Positions 16,036 through 25,089 of a stretch of DNA of 64,000 nt are shown in pieces. The DNA lies in NCBI GenBank assembly GCA_023444095.1, contig JAEZRP010000036.1:1-64000 (forward strand), read 5' to 3'. The position numbers were made by a program, and so were the translations under genes. The notes under the pieces are model-generated. The model had not been told where the DNA came from. It saw only the letters and a list, made by a program, of their open reading frames with translations, and did not search any database. Every line of letters begins with the position of its first letter. The first letter of the stretch is position 1. Source of the stretch: Bacillota bacterium (GTDB lineage: Bacteria; Bacillota; Clostridia; Christensenellales; Aristaeellaceae).

Positions 16036-17108
16036 CAGATGTGCCTCCTTTTGAGGTTCTGGCGGTTCATCGAGCGTTGCATCAGAACGTTTGACACCAC
16101 GGCGATCAGGATCAGCGTCCCCTGGATCGCCTTTTTCCAGAACTCGGCGTTGCCGATGAGCCTAAGCATCGGAAGCCCGTTGTTGATGATGCCGATGGTC
16201 AGGGCGCCCAGAACCACGCCCCAGATGCGCCCCGCGCCGCCCGTAACCGCCACGCCGCCGATGACGCACGCCGCGATGACGAACATTTCGTAGCCCGCCG
16301 CCATGTCCTGGGTGATCTTGGTGTCCCGCGAGCCGTTCATGAGGCCCGCGAGCCCGGCGAGTACGCCCATGATGACGTGGGCGAGAAAGATCGTGCGGTT
16401 CGCGTTGATGCCGCGCATCTCGGCCGCCTCGCGGTTGGAGCCCACGGCGTAGAGGTGGCGCCCCGCGCGGAAGTAGGTCACGAACAGGAACACGATCAGG
16501 ACGACCCCAAGCATGATCCAGATCTTGTCATTGATCCCAAGCGGCGACCAGCGCGTGAACTGCACGAAATCCTCGGACATGTCCTTTCTGTAGACCGCGG
16601 TGTTGTTTCCGACGATGTGGGAGATTCCGAACAGCACGTACTGCATGCCCAGCGTCGCGACGATGGGCAAAACCCGCCCCCACGAGACGAGAAGCCCGTT
16701 CACCGCGCCGCACAGCCCGCCCACGCCCATGCCCACGAGGATCAGGAGCGGCAGCGGTACGCTGCTTCTGTTCGCGAGCGTTACCTCCGCGCCGTTGACG
16801 ATCTGGGTAACGTCGACTTCGGATATGTATGTTCGCATGATGACGCCCGTGACCATCGCGGAGAGCGCCATGATCGCGGCGATGGAGATGTCGATGGAGC
16901 CGACGAGCATCACGCACATCATGCCGACCGCCAAGACGATCATGATCGAGGTGTCCTCGACGATGAAGAGCATCTTCGAGCCCGTGAAAAACGCCGGCGT
17001 CCGAAGGCTCACCACGAGTACCAGTGCCGCCATGATGACGACGAGTCCGATCTCCCTGTACTTGAGGAACAGGGCGTAGAGTGGGGTTCTTTCGCTTCTC
17101 TTCTCCAT
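16035..17108 (-). CDS. Sugar ABC permease (first)
   Basis: 357 aa from ATG 17108 (GGAGGGG 5 nt upstream; a GTG at 17114 is too close). BPD_transp_2 type with LVGSIDISIAAIMAL and VIGGVAVTGGAGRIWG. It has a longer periplasmic loop (VDVTQIVNGAEVTLANR) than its partner. Encoded 11 nt after the ATPase. Confidence 0.88.
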   Translation of the reverse strand: MEKRSERTPLYALFLKYREIGLVVIMAALVLVVSLRTPAFFTGSKMLFIVEDTSIMIVLAVGMMCVMLVGSIDISIAAIMALSAMVTGVIMRTYISEVDVTQIVNGAEVTLANRSSVPLPLLILVGMGVGGLCGAVNGLLVSWGRVLPIVATLGMQYVLFGISHIVGNNTAVYRKDMSEDFVQFTRWSPLGINDKIWIMLGVVLIVFLFVTYFRAGRHLYAVGSNREAAEMRGINANRTIFLAHVIMGVLAGLAGLMNGSRDTKITQDMAAGYEMFVIAACVIGGVAVTGGAGRIWGVVLGALTIGIINNGLPMLRLIGNAEFWKKAIQGTLILIAVVSNVLMQRSMNRQNLKRRHI

Positions 17109-17119
17109 ATGCACCCCTC

Positions 17120-18619
17120 CTATGCCCGCTTTTCAAGCGGCATGCCCGCCTGAAGCACATTTTCCTGCGTGGCATCCGTTCGCGCAATGACGGTCGAAAC
17201 CCGGCCTTCGCGCATCACGACGATGTTGTCCGCCATGTTGATGACCTCGGGAAGTTCCGACGAGATGAGCAGGATCCCGTAGCCCTTGTCTGTGAGATCG
17301 CACATGATCTCGTACATCTGGGATTTCGAACCAACGTCGACGCCCTTGGTCGGCTCGTCGAGGATCAGGATGCGGGAATTGCCCGACAGAAGCTTTCCGA
17401 CGACCACCTTCTGCTGGTTTCCGCCGGAGAGCGCGTCCGCCTCCTCGTCGATGGAAGTCGCGCGGATCTTCAAAAGGTCCCTGTACCTGTCGCCCTCCGC
17501 GCGCTCGCGCCTCTGGTCGATGAACCCGCTTTTCGCGAACCGGCCGAGGGAGGGGAGGGTGATGTTCTTCCCGATCGACCACTTGAGGATAAGTCCCTGC
17601 TTCTGCCTGTCCTCCGGGAGAAGCCCGATGCCGATTTTGAGAGCGGCGTGGGGGCTTCGGATGTCGGTCCTCGTTCCCTCGACGTATACGGCGCCGGCGC
17701 TCGGCTTCGTCACGCCGCAGATCGCCTCCACGACCTCCGTGCGGCCCGCGCCCACAAGGCCCGTGAGGCACAGGATCTCGCCCTCGTGGAGGGTGAAGCT
17801 CACATCCGCGAAGGCGCCCGTGCGCGAGAGGTTCTCGACGCGCAGCAGTTCCTTTCCGATGGGGGATGTTTTCTTGGGGAAGAACTGGTCGATGGAGCGG
17901 CCCACCATGTGGCGCACGAGGTCGGCAGGAGATACCTCGTTCACGCCCCAGGTGCCGATGTACTGCGCGTCTCGCAGCACCGTCACGCGGTCGGCGAGGC
18001 GGTACATGTCCTCGAAGCGGTGGGAGATGAGGATGATGGACACGCCCTGTTCGCGCAGTCGGGAGGCGATCAGGTAGAGCTCCTCGCTCTCGCGTCGGGA
18101 GAGCGCGGCCGTGGGCTCGTCCATGATGAGAATCTGCATGTTCTGGGAGAGCGCCTTCGCGATTTCGACGAGCTGCTGCTGCGCCACGGAGAGAACGCCC
18201 ATGCGGTCGGTGGGGGAGATGGACGAGCCAAGCGACCGGAGAAGCCGCCGCGCCTCCTCGTTCGCCCTTTTCCATTGGATGTTATTGAATTTGCCGAGCT
18301 TCTCGTGGCCCATGAATATGTTTTCCGCGACCGTGAGATCCGGATAGGCCGCGAGGTGCTGATAGATGGCGGCGATGCCGTGTTTCTGCGCCACGAGCGG
18401 GTCGTGCATGACGATCTCCGTGCCGTTCAGCCGGATCTTCCCGCCGTCCGGCTGGTGGACGCCCGTCAAAACCTTGATAAACGTCGATTTGCCCGCGCCG
18501 TTTTCGCCCATGAGCGCGTGGATTTCGCCCTTTTTCAGGTCGAATTTCACGCCGTCGAGTGCCTTGACGCCGGGAAATATCTTTGTGATATTCGACATTT
18601 CCAGTATATAGTCCGCCAT
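17120..18619 (-). CDS. Sugar ABC importer ATPase with two nucleotide-binding domains
   Basis: 499 aa, RbsA/MglA/LsrA type. Domain 1: Walker A GENGAGKST (about residues 38-46), signature LSVAQQQLVEIAKAL and Walker B LIMDEPTAAL. Domain 2 has the usual altered Walker A (GLVGAGRTE), then LSGGNQQK and ILILDEPTKGVDVG. As in the family, only one site is likely fully active. First gene of the minus-strand operon. GAGGTG precedes ATG 18619. Confidence 0.92.
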   Translation of the reverse strand: MADYILEMSNITKIFPGVKALDGVKFDLKKGEIHALMGENGAGKSTFIKVLTGVHQPDGGKIRLNGTEIVMHDPLVAQKHGIAAIYQHLAAYPDLTVAENIFMGHEKLGKFNNIQWKRANEEARRLLRSLGSSISPTDRMGVLSVAQQQLVEIAKALSQNMQILIMDEPTAALSRRESEELYLIASRLREQGVSIILISHRFEDMYRLADRVTVLRDAQYIGTWGVNEVSPADLVRHMVGRSIDQFFPKKTSPIGKELLRVENLSRTGAFADVSFTLHEGEILCLTGLVGAGRTEVVEAICGVTKPSAGAVYVEGTRTDIRSPHAALKIGIGLLPEDRQKQGLILKWSIGKNITLPSLGRFAKSGFIDQRRERAEGDRYRDLLKIRATSIDEEADALSGGNQQKVVVGKLLSGNSRILILDEPTKGVDVGSKSQMYEIMCDLTDKGYGILLISSELPEVINMADNIVVMREGRVSTVIARTDATQENVLQAGMPLEKRA

Positions 18620-18650
18620 CCGAACACCTCTTTGTCGCTCATGTGAGAAA

Positions 18651-18679
18651 ATTATAGCATGGTTTTCAAATATTTACAA
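18651..18679 (-). promoter_or_regulatory. Promoter of the sugar ABC operon
   Basis: Minus strand TTGTAA (18679-18674), a 17-bp spacer and TATAAT (18656-18651). Confidence 0.75.
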
Positions 18680-18719
18680 TAGAACAAACGAATGGCTGAT
18701 TCCGCGACTCCTGTTTGTA

Positions 18720-18729
18720 AAACGCGTTT
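18720..18729. promoter_or_regulatory. Candidate LacI-like operator
   Basis: AAACGCGTTT is a perfect 10-bp palindrome with a central CG, ending 2 bp before the -35 of the dehydrogenase promoter and within the divergent region. The binding protein is unknown. Confidence 0.35.
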
Positions 18730-18731
18730 CA

Positions 18732-18761
18732 TTGACAGGGCGAATCCTGTGTGGGTATAAT
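18732..18761 (+). promoter_or_regulatory. Promoter of the polyol dehydrogenase gene
   Basis: TTGACA (18732-18737), an 18-bp spacer and TATAAT (18756-18761), 22 nt before ATG 18784. Confidence 0.78.
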
Positions 18762-18783
18762 GGGAGCGATGGGAGGGATCGGC

Positions 18784-19851
18784 ATGTTTGGCATGATGCG
18801 CGCCGTGGTGGCGCACGGACAGGGCGATTACAGGTATGAAAAGGTTTCGATTCCCGAGTTGACGGGCGGGGACATACTTCTCAAGGTCGAGGCGTGCGGC
18901 GTGTGCGCGGGCGACATCAAGTGCGCCGAGGGAGGCTTCCGCTTCTGGGGCGGCGCTGGAAACCCTGCCTACGCCGAGCCGCCGTTCATTCCCGGCCATG
19001 AGATCATCGGCCGGGTGGCGGAGCTGGGATCGGGCTACGCGGGTGGGTACAAGGTGGGGGACAGGCTCGCCGTCGAGCAGATTGTGCCCTGCGGAAAGTG
19101 CCGCTATTGCCGCGAGGGCAAGTACTGGCTGTGCGCGCCGCACGATGTATTCGGGTTCAAGCACTACCTGAACGGCGGTTTCGCGGAGTATGTGCGTCTG
19201 CCCGCGAACGCGCGGGCGTATCCGATCCCGGAGGACATGCCCGTCGAGAAGGCGGCGCTCATCGAGCCCTACGCCTGCGGGCTGCACGCCGTCGATCGCG
19301 CCAAAATCGAGCCGAACGACGTGGTTGTGATCTCGGGCGCGGGCACGCTCGGACTTTCGATGGTCACCGCCACGCGCGCGCGCAATCCCCGCGCGCTCAT
19401 CTCCATCGATCCCGTGCCAGAGCGCCGCGCGCTCGCCGTCAACATGGGGGCGGATTTCGCGCTTTCCGCCTGGACGCGGGAGGACTTGCCGCCCGCCATC
19501 GCGGAGCTTTCCGACAACACCGGATGCGACGTCTATATTGAGGCGTCCGGCCATCCCTCGTCCATCCAGCAGGGCCTGAACCTCATCAAGAAGGGCGGGC
19601 GATTCGTCGAGTTCTCCGTCTTTGCTGGTCCCGCGAGCATCGACTGGTCCATCCTCGGCGACGCGAAGGAGCTCGACCTCTATGGCGTGAGCCTTTCTCC
19701 GAACTGCTTCCCCCGCGTCATCGAGGGCATCTGTTCCGGTACCCTCGCCACGAACGGCGTCGTCACCAGGGCCTTGCCCCTGCAGGAGTACGACGTGGCC
19801 TTCCGCCTCGGCATGAGCCGAGAGGGTGTCAAGACCATACTGGTACCGTAG
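18784..19851 (+). CDS. eltD: Probable erythritol/L-threitol dehydrogenase (zinc MDR family)
   Basis: 355 aa from ATG 18784 (GGGAGGG upstream; earlier in-frame starts overlap the promoter). Catalytic-zinc residues: CGVCAGD and GHE. Structural-zinc cysteines: VPCGKCRYCREGKYWLC. NAD site: SGAGTLGLSM. Segments RAVVAHGQGDYR, CDVYIEASGHPS and RFVEFSVFAGPASIDWSI closely match what I remember of mycobacterial/actinobacterial erythritol/L-threitol dehydrogenases. It oxidises the C2 hydroxyl of a tetritol to the ketose. Divergent from a sugar ABC importer, likely its supplier. Alternative: a related polyol dehydrogenase. Confidence 0.72.
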   Translation: MFGMMRAVVAHGQGDYRYEKVSIPELTGGDILLKVEACGVCAGDIKCAEGGFRFWGGAGNPAYAEPPFIPGHEIIGRVAELGSGYAGGYKVGDRLAVEQIVPCGKCRYCREGKYWLCAPHDVFGFKHYLNGGFAEYVRLPANARAYPIPEDMPVEKAALIEPYACGLHAVDRAKIEPNDVVVISGAGTLGLSMVTATRARNPRALISIDPVPERRALAVNMGADFALSAWTREDLPPAIAELSDNTGCDVYIEASGHPSSIQQGLNLIKKGGRFVEFSVFAGPASIDWSILGDAKELDLYGVSLSPNCFPRVIEGICSGTLATNGVVTRALPLQEYDVAFRLGMSREGVKTILVP

Positions 19852-19902
19852 GGGGCGCTGCCTTCAGTCTCCCGTTCAAGGGCGTGTGGGTTCCCATCAA
19901 AT
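19852..19902. repeat. Degenerate intergenic repeat, copy 2
   Basis: Starts GGGGGCGCTGCC directly after the stop codon and contains TTCAAGGGC and TTCCCATC. It shares the order of blocks with the copy at 12918. Confidence 0.4.
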
Positions 19903-19920
19903 CGACCCATATACGAAAAT

Positions 19921-19951
19921 CGGTCGTCCGGGGTTAAGCCCTGGACGACCG
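19921..19951. terminator. Bidirectional terminator
   Basis: CGGTCGTCCGGGG (19921-19933), loop TTAAG, CCCTGGACGACCG (19939-19951); 13-bp stem with one G-T pair between convergent genes. The minus side runs into ATTTTCG. Confidence 0.8.
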
Positions 19952-20018
19952 ACCGATAAAAGGATCGATTCTCCGATTATGGATTCAAGAGCGCCGGCCC
20001 TTGCGTGGAGCCCCGGCG

Positions 20019-21485
20019 CTATCCCATTCTGGTGAGGATCAGTCCGCAATAGGGCTTCGTGGGCATGGGGACGAGCGCGTGGCCGGAGAACGTGCCCTCG
20101 ACGGGAGTAACGGTCATGTTCCACGCGTCGAACACCTCGGCGCGGTAGGCCTTGCCCTCCGGGAGATCGAAATCCTTGAGACCGGGCTGTCGGATGCCGT
20201 AGTAGTAGAGGAACTTTTCCTCGCCGTAATTCTGGCCGAGCACGCGGGTACGCTCATAGGCGGGGGAGGGATTGTTCGGCATGGACTCGACGATCTTTCG
20301 CAAAAACAGAATGCGTTCCGGGCTCTTGCCGTGGAGAACGCCGCCCTTCGCCCACCAGAGAACGTCGTCGGGATCGAGGTAGGTCTCGCCATGACCGACG
20401 TACGCGCCGCGCGAGAAGCCTTCCCACATGCGGTTGACCATTTCCTCGGCGGTGATGGAGCCCCAGTGATTCGGGATGTTGCCCTCGTAGCAGCACTCGT
20501 CGACGACGACGGGCTTTTGGTAGAGGTTCAGCCACTCCGGGACCTTCTCCATGTCGGAGTGCTGGATGGAGCAGTGGGTGACCCAGGGCTTGTTATGATC
20601 GTAGAAGCCCCGGCAGTTGTGGATGGACCTGAGGTGCTGCGCCGGATCCTTTTGCTCGACCAGCCGGAAGAAGTCGTCCCAGTCCTCCATCGTCTTTCCC
20701 GGCATGAGGTCGAACTCGTTCGCGAACGACCACCAGACGTTTCGAAACGACGAAAGCCGCGCGACGATGTGGCGCAGGTAGCGCCGATCGGCCTGCGCGG
20801 GCATGCTCGAGAAGCCCCAGCGGTCGTAGGGGTGAAACAGGATGAGGTCGGCCTCGATGCCCAGTTCCGCCAGCTGATCGATCCGCCTTTCGAGGTGCGC
20901 CCAGTAACGCGGATCGAACGTCTCAAAGTCCCATTCGTACCCGTCCCCGACCTTTTTACCGATGAAGGGGTAGAATTCGGGATCATTCTGGTTATAGACG
21001 TAGTGCTTGGGAAACACGCACATGCGAATTTTGCTGAAAGAACCCTTCGCGAGCGTCGCGAGCGTCTTTTCCTCGAGCGCGTCGCCCTGATGCGTCCAGC
21101 AGTAGCAGGTGGTGCCGACACAGGAGTAGTCCGTGCCGTCCGCGTAGGCGAGCCGCGTCGAGGGCGCGTAGCGGTGCCAGTCGTCCGATTTGGCGGTCGC
21201 GACGCGCACCGGTCCGTGGACGCCCTCGCGCGCGGGGCCGCAGACGAACTTCCCCGTCAGCCCGTCGAGCGCCGGGACGTTGCTCCGCGTCCGGTACGAC
21301 CATTCGCCCTCATCGTCCGGCATGAAGCGCAGGACGTATTCGCCGTCGCCATCGTAAAAGCCCTCTGCGTAGGCCGTGCGGTTCTCGCGACTGAACTCCG
21401 CCGCGAACGCCACCTCCGCGCACGGCTTCCCCGCGCGCGGCCCCGCGAAGCGCGCCTCAAACCTGTCCCACTTTGCGATGTTCAT
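20019..21485 (-). CDS. DUF5060/DUF4038-type glycoside hydrolase (clan GH-A-like)
   Basis: 488 aa. Residues 1-80 form the beta-sandwich DUF5060 module (WDRFEARF, YDGDGEYVLRFMPDDEGEWSY). A TIM barrel follows, with likely acid/base Glu in WWSFANEFDLM (about residue 256) and nucleophile Glu in VVVDECCYEG (about 329), the clan GH-A arrangement. A C-terminal beta domain (DUF5605-like) ends at MG. There is no signal peptide, so it acts inside the cell on imported oligosaccharides. Relatives in GH140-type families cleave apiosyl or other rare sugars. Overlaps the upstream small gene by 4 nt. Confidence 0.75.
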   Translation of the reverse strand: MNIAKWDRFEARFAGPRAGKPCAEVAFAAEFSRENRTAYAEGFYDGDGEYVLRFMPDDEGEWSYRTRSNVPALDGLTGKFVCGPAREGVHGPVRVATAKSDDWHRYAPSTRLAYADGTDYSCVGTTCYCWTHQGDALEEKTLATLAKGSFSKIRMCVFPKHYVYNQNDPEFYPFIGKKVGDGYEWDFETFDPRYWAHLERRIDQLAELGIEADLILFHPYDRWGFSSMPAQADRRYLRHIVARLSSFRNVWWSFANEFDLMPGKTMEDWDDFFRLVEQKDPAQHLRSIHNCRGFYDHNKPWVTHCSIQHSDMEKVPEWLNLYQKPVVVDECCYEGNIPNHWGSITAEEMVNRMWEGFSRGAYVGHGETYLDPDDVLWWAKGGVLHGKSPERILFLRKIVESMPNNPSPAYERTRVLGQNYGEEKFLYYYGIRQPGLKDFDLPEGKAYRAEVFDAWNMTVTPVEGTFSGHALVPMPTKPYCGLILTRMG

Positions 21486-21937
21486 ATTCCGCCTCCCATT
21501 TCGTGAATCGCCCGGATCGCTTCGGGCGTCACGTCGTATTCCACGCCGTTGTAATAGAGGACATTGCCCGTGACATATACATACATGTGATAGATCGAAT
21601 ACGCGAACGTCTCCGCGTCGTCGATCCCCTCCATCTTGTCCGGCTTCTGATCCGCAACCATCGACCAGTCCGCGCCGTCCAACAGATAGTCGTCCGTCTC
21701 CCGGACGAAGCATAATTCCTCCGGCGGAACGGTCAGGTTGAGCCAGTTGACGAACGACTGAACGCCCTCGCGCGTGTCGAGGGTCGCCGTTTGTCCGCCG
21801 GCGGATGTGATCGAGACCGACAGGATGTCGTCGGCTGAGGCATAGCGCGCCCCGGTCGGGATGAGGAGCGCGAACAGAACGACCGCGATGAACGCGATCG
21901 GCATGAGGATGAGCCGGACGATTTCCTTCTTCTTCAC
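21482..21937 (-). CDS. Small exported or membrane-anchored unknown protein
   Basis: 151 aa. One N-terminal hydrophobic segment (about residues 8-27, LILMPIAFIAVVLFALLI) after a basic start (MKKKE). A compact acidic domain of about 115 residues follows, with several aromatic residues (NVLYYNGVEYDVTPEAI near the end). No family recognised. The ATG of the hydrolase gene overlaps its stop (ATGA), so the two are made together although one is external and the other cytoplasmic. A perfect promoter precedes it. Confidence 0.65.
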   Translation of the reverse strand: MKKKEIVRLILMPIAFIAVVLFALLIPTGARYASADDILSVSITSAGGQTATLDTREGVQSFVNWLNLTVPPEELCFVRETDDYLLDGADWSMVADQKPDKMEGIDDAETFAYSIYHMYVYVTGNVLYYNGVEYDVTPEAIRAIHEMGGGI

Positions 21938-21960
21938 TGGGAGCCCTCCTTGTTTCGATC

Positions 21961-21989
21961 AGTATACCAAAGGGCGGAAGCGCGGTCAA
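21961..21989 (-). promoter_or_regulatory. Promoter of the small protein/hydrolase operon
   Basis: Minus strand TTGACC (21989-21984), a 17-bp spacer and TATACT (21966-21961). Confidence 0.78.
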
Positions 21990-22027
21990 CCATGCGAAGG
22001 CAGATATGGAAGTAACCGTATATCCGT

Positions 22028-22055
22028 TTGACATATTCAAGCGGGGGTGTATAAT
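22028..22055 (+). promoter_or_regulatory. Promoter of the yqhQ operon
   Basis: TTGACA (22028-22033), a 16-bp spacer and TATAAT (22050-22055), 48 nt before ATG 22104. Confidence 0.78.
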
Positions 22056-22103
22056 ATGATGTGATTGTACGCGCATTTTACATGCCTCATGAAAGGATTC
22101 AGA

Positions 22104-23027
22104 ATGAAGGAAAAGAAGACGTCGATCGGCGGTCAGGCGCTCATCGAGGGCATCATGATGGTCGGCCCAAGGAATTCCGCCATGGCCGTGCGCGCGCCCG
22201 GCGGAGAGATCGTGCTCGAGGAGTTCCAAACGAAAAAAAACAGCCGCCCGAAATTCTTCAGAGCGCCCTTGATTCGCGGCGCGTTCAACATGTTCGACTC
22301 CCTGCGCGTGGGCTACCGCTGCCTCATGCGCTCCGCCGAGCTCGCCGGGCTCGAGGAGGACGATAAAAAGGAAGGCAAGTCCTTCTGGGACAGACTGTTT
22401 TCAGCGGTTCTGATGCCGCTGGCTGTGGTGCTGGCGTTCGCGCTGGGCTTTTTTCTCTTTATGTACATGCCCACCCAGCTTTACCGCTGGCTCCAGATCC
22501 CGATGCCGTTCCTCGCGGACCAAAGGTTCATCCAGTCAACCTTCGAGGGCGTCGTGCGCATCGCGATCTTCGTCCTCTACATCTGGGCGATCTCGCGCAT
22601 GAAGGACATCCACAGGACGTTTCAGTATCACGGCGCGGAGCATAAGACCATATTCTGCTACGAGCAGGGGAAGCCGCTGACCGTCGAGAACATCCGCGCC
22701 CAGAGGCGCTTCCATCCCCGCTGCGGCACGTCGTTTCTGATGCTGATGCTGGTCGTCGGCATCGTCGTCGCGATCTTCATACCGACTGACATCCCCACGC
22801 TTTTGCGCGTCACGATCAAGGTTCTGTGTCTGCCGATCGTCGTGAGCATCGGCTACGAGCTTCTCAAGCTCGCGGGCCGCGTCGACAACACGTTCACGCG
22901 CGTCATTTCCGCGCCGGGCATGTGGCTCCAGCGCATCACGACGCAGGAACCGGACGACGACATGATCGAGTGCGCCATTGCCGCCATGGAGAAGGTCATT
23001 CCAGGGGACGGCAGCGACAATTGGTAA
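22104..23027 (+). CDS. yqhQ: YqhQ-family (DUF1385) membrane protein
   Basis: 307 aa from ATG 22104 (AAAGGA 6 nt upstream). Family hallmarks: SIGGQALIEGIMMVGP at the start, central YHGAEHKTIFCYE, and RRFHPRCGTSFL. Four to five hydrophobic helices (about residues 95-125, 145-165, 210-260). The family is widespread in Bacillota and its biochemical role is unsettled. Followed 13 nt later by an LtaS-like enzyme gene, likely in one transcript. Confidence 0.88.
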   Translation: MKEKKTSIGGQALIEGIMMVGPRNSAMAVRAPGGEIVLEEFQTKKNSRPKFFRAPLIRGAFNMFDSLRVGYRCLMRSAELAGLEEDDKKEGKSFWDRLFSAVLMPLAVVLAFALGFFLFMYMPTQLYRWLQIPMPFLADQRFIQSTFEGVVRIAIFVLYIWAISRMKDIHRTFQYHGAEHKTIFCYEQGKPLTVENIRAQRRFHPRCGTSFLMLMLVVGIVVAIFIPTDIPTLLRVTIKVLCLPIVVSIGYELLKLAGRVDNTFTRVISAPGMWLQRITTQEPDDDMIECAIAAMEKVIPGDGSDNW

Positions 23028-23040
23028 GACCGGAGGACGC

Positions 23041-25089
23041 ATGAAACTCATCGACCATATCAAGCGCATGGCGGAAGATCGCCGTTCGCGCGAAAATATA
23101 CGGCGCGACAACCACAAGCTCAGGTGGCAGCTCGTCACGCTTCTGGGTCTTTCGCTGCTTTTGACGCTCCTCCTGGAGCTTTTTAACCGTCGCTCGGGGA
23201 TCAAGTTCGCGCAGTTCGTCTTCCAGCATCCCCTGATGTTTTCACTGGACTGGCTGCTGGTCCTAAATACGCTCGCGCTTTCTCAGATCTTCCATCGCCG
23301 GATCGCGGCGCTCACGACGATCGCCGTCGCGTGGCTGACGCTGGGGTTCGTCAACTACGTGGTCATCTGTTTCCGCACGCAGCCGTTCACGATCGCGGAC
23401 GTGATGCTCGTCAAGGACATGTTCTCGCTGATCACGGTGTACTTTACCTGGTACCAGATCGCGCTCATGTTCGGCGGAATCGCGTTTCTCGTGGCGCTCG
23501 TCGCGGTGCTGTTCTGGCGCGCGCCCAAGCGCGAGCGCGTGCCGTACATCTTCACCCTCGTTGCGATTACGGTGCTGACCGCGATCACATGGGGCTGCGT
23601 GAAGCTGGGCATCGACAGCGGGTACATCGCAGTCAGGTTCCCGACGCTCAAGGACGCTTATCAGGATTATGGCTTCTCCTATACCTTCCTCACCACATTC
23701 GCCGATATGGGCATCTCGAAGCCCGAACAATACTCGGCCGATACGGTCGACGACATCATATCTGTGATTGACACGACCACCGAGCCCGTCAAGGCGGAGA
23801 ACGTGGTGCCGAACATCATCTACATCCAGCTCGAGTCGTTCTTTGACGCAGACACGCTTTCGGGCGACATCGCGCTCTCAGACGATCCGACGCCGTATTT
23901 CCACGAGATGCTGGAACAGTGGCCGTCGGGCGCGCTGTACGTGCCCGTGGTGGGCGGCGGCACCGCGAACACCGAGTTTGAAATCCTCACCGGCATGGAC
24001 CTCGACTTCTTCGGCGCGGGCGAGTATCCCTATTATACGGTCCTGCGCGAGACGCCCTGCGAGACGATCTGCTACGTGCTGAACCGGCTCGGCTATACCT
24101 CGACCGCCGTTCACAACTATATGGCGACCTTCTACGGCAGAAACGAAGTCTACTCGCGCCTCGGGTTCAACGTCTTTGAATCCATGGAGTACATGGACGA
24201 CCTCGACTACGGCGAGATCGGCTGGGCGAAGGACGAGCGGATGATCGATTCCATCGAGGATGCCATGAACGCCACTGCCGGCCGCGATTTCGTGTTCGGC
24301 ATCACCGTCTCGACCCACGGGAAGTATCCCTCGGATTACCTGCTCCATTGCGCGCAGGACGGGATACAGGTCGAAAGTCCCGGCGCGTACTTCAATCAGA
24401 TTCAGCTCCAGAATTTTGTGAACCTCCAGAAGGGGATGGACGACTTCCTCCGGGAGTTCGTCGCGGCCATGGATTCGTTCGACGAGCCCGTGATCTGCGT
24501 GTTCTACGGCGACCACCTGCCCGCGCTCGACTGGGACGCCGCCTGTGTGGATTCGGGCGACCTGTTCGAGACCCAGTATCTCATCTGGAACAACTATGGC
24601 GCGAAGTTCCAAGCGCCCGATCTGCAGGCATATCGGCTGAGCGCGAACCTGCTCATGCAGCTTGGGATTGAGGACGGCATGATCTTCCGCTATCACCAGC
24701 AGGCGCCCGACTTCGGCGAGAGCGTGGGCTACCTCACAGAGCTCGAGATCCTCGAGTACGACATGCTCTACGGCGAGCTCGAGGTCTTCAACGGAGAGAA
24801 TCCTTTCGTGCCGACGGACCTCAAGATGGGCATCGACGATGTCGCCATCGGTTCCGCCGAGTTCAAGTATGGACGATTGCTCATCCGGGGCGACAACTTC
24901 AACGAGTTCAGCAGGATCATTCTCGACGGCACGCAGCTCACGACCGCCTATATCGACAAGAACACCCTCGTCGCGTGCGTCGACGGCGTGAGCCCAGACG
25001 CGCAGGCGCTCGTGGTCGCGCAGGTCACGCGCGAGGGCGTGGAACTGAGCAGAACGGCGGAATTTCCGGCGAGCGATGTGAAAAGGTAG
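23041..25089 (+). CDS. LTA synthase-like membrane sulfatase with extra C-terminal domain
   Basis: 682 aa. Five N-terminal helices (about 28-46, 64-84, 88-109, 138-160, 167-187) precede an extracellular alkaline-phosphatase-fold domain. LtaS-type metal and catalytic residues can be seen: Glu of QLESF (about 264), Thr of GGGTANTEFE (about 307), His of STHGKYP (about 425) and Asp-His of YGDHLPA (about 490). It transfers glycerol-phosphate or similar groups to a lipid-anchored polymer. After about residue 595 comes a ~85-residue beta-rich tail (GRLLIRGDNFNEFSRIIL) resembling an IPT/TIG domain, which is unusual. Confidence 0.85.
   Translation: MKLIDHIKRMAEDRRSRENIRRDNHKLRWQLVTLLGLSLLLTLLLELFNRRSGIKFAQFVFQHPLMFSLDWLLVLNTLALSQIFHRRIAALTTIAVAWLTLGFVNYVVICFRTQPFTIADVMLVKDMFSLITVYFTWYQIALMFGGIAFLVALVAVLFWRAPKRERVPYIFTLVAITVLTAITWGCVKLGIDSGYIAVRFPTLKDAYQDYGFSYTFLTTFADMGISKPEQYSADTVDDIISVIDTTTEPVKAENVVPNIIYIQLESFFDADTLSGDIALSDDPTPYFHEMLEQWPSGALYVPVVGGGTANTEFEILTGMDLDFFGAGEYPYYTVLRETPCETICYVLNRLGYTSTAVHNYMATFYGRNEVYSRLGFNVFESMEYMDDLDYGEIGWAKDERMIDSIEDAMNATAGRDFVFGITVSTHGKYPSDYLLHCAQDGIQVESPGAYFNQIQLQNFVNLQKGMDDFLREFVAAMDSFDEPVICVFYGDHLPALDWDAACVDSGDLFETQYLIWNNYGAKFQAPDLQAYRLSANLLMQLGIEDGMIFRYHQQAPDFGESVGYLTELEILEYDMLYGELEVFNGENPFVPTDLKMGIDDVAIGSAEFKYGRLLIRGDNFNEFSRIILDGTQLTTAYIDKNTLVACVDGVSPDAQALVVAQVTREGVELSRTAEFPASDVKR

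Noticed and set aside
13995..18619. Calling the importer a definite AI-2 (Lsr) system
   Set aside because: Gene order fits lsrACDB, but lsrK, lsrR, lsrF and lsrG are absent and the neighbour is a polyol dehydrogenase; rhamnose-type importers share the order.
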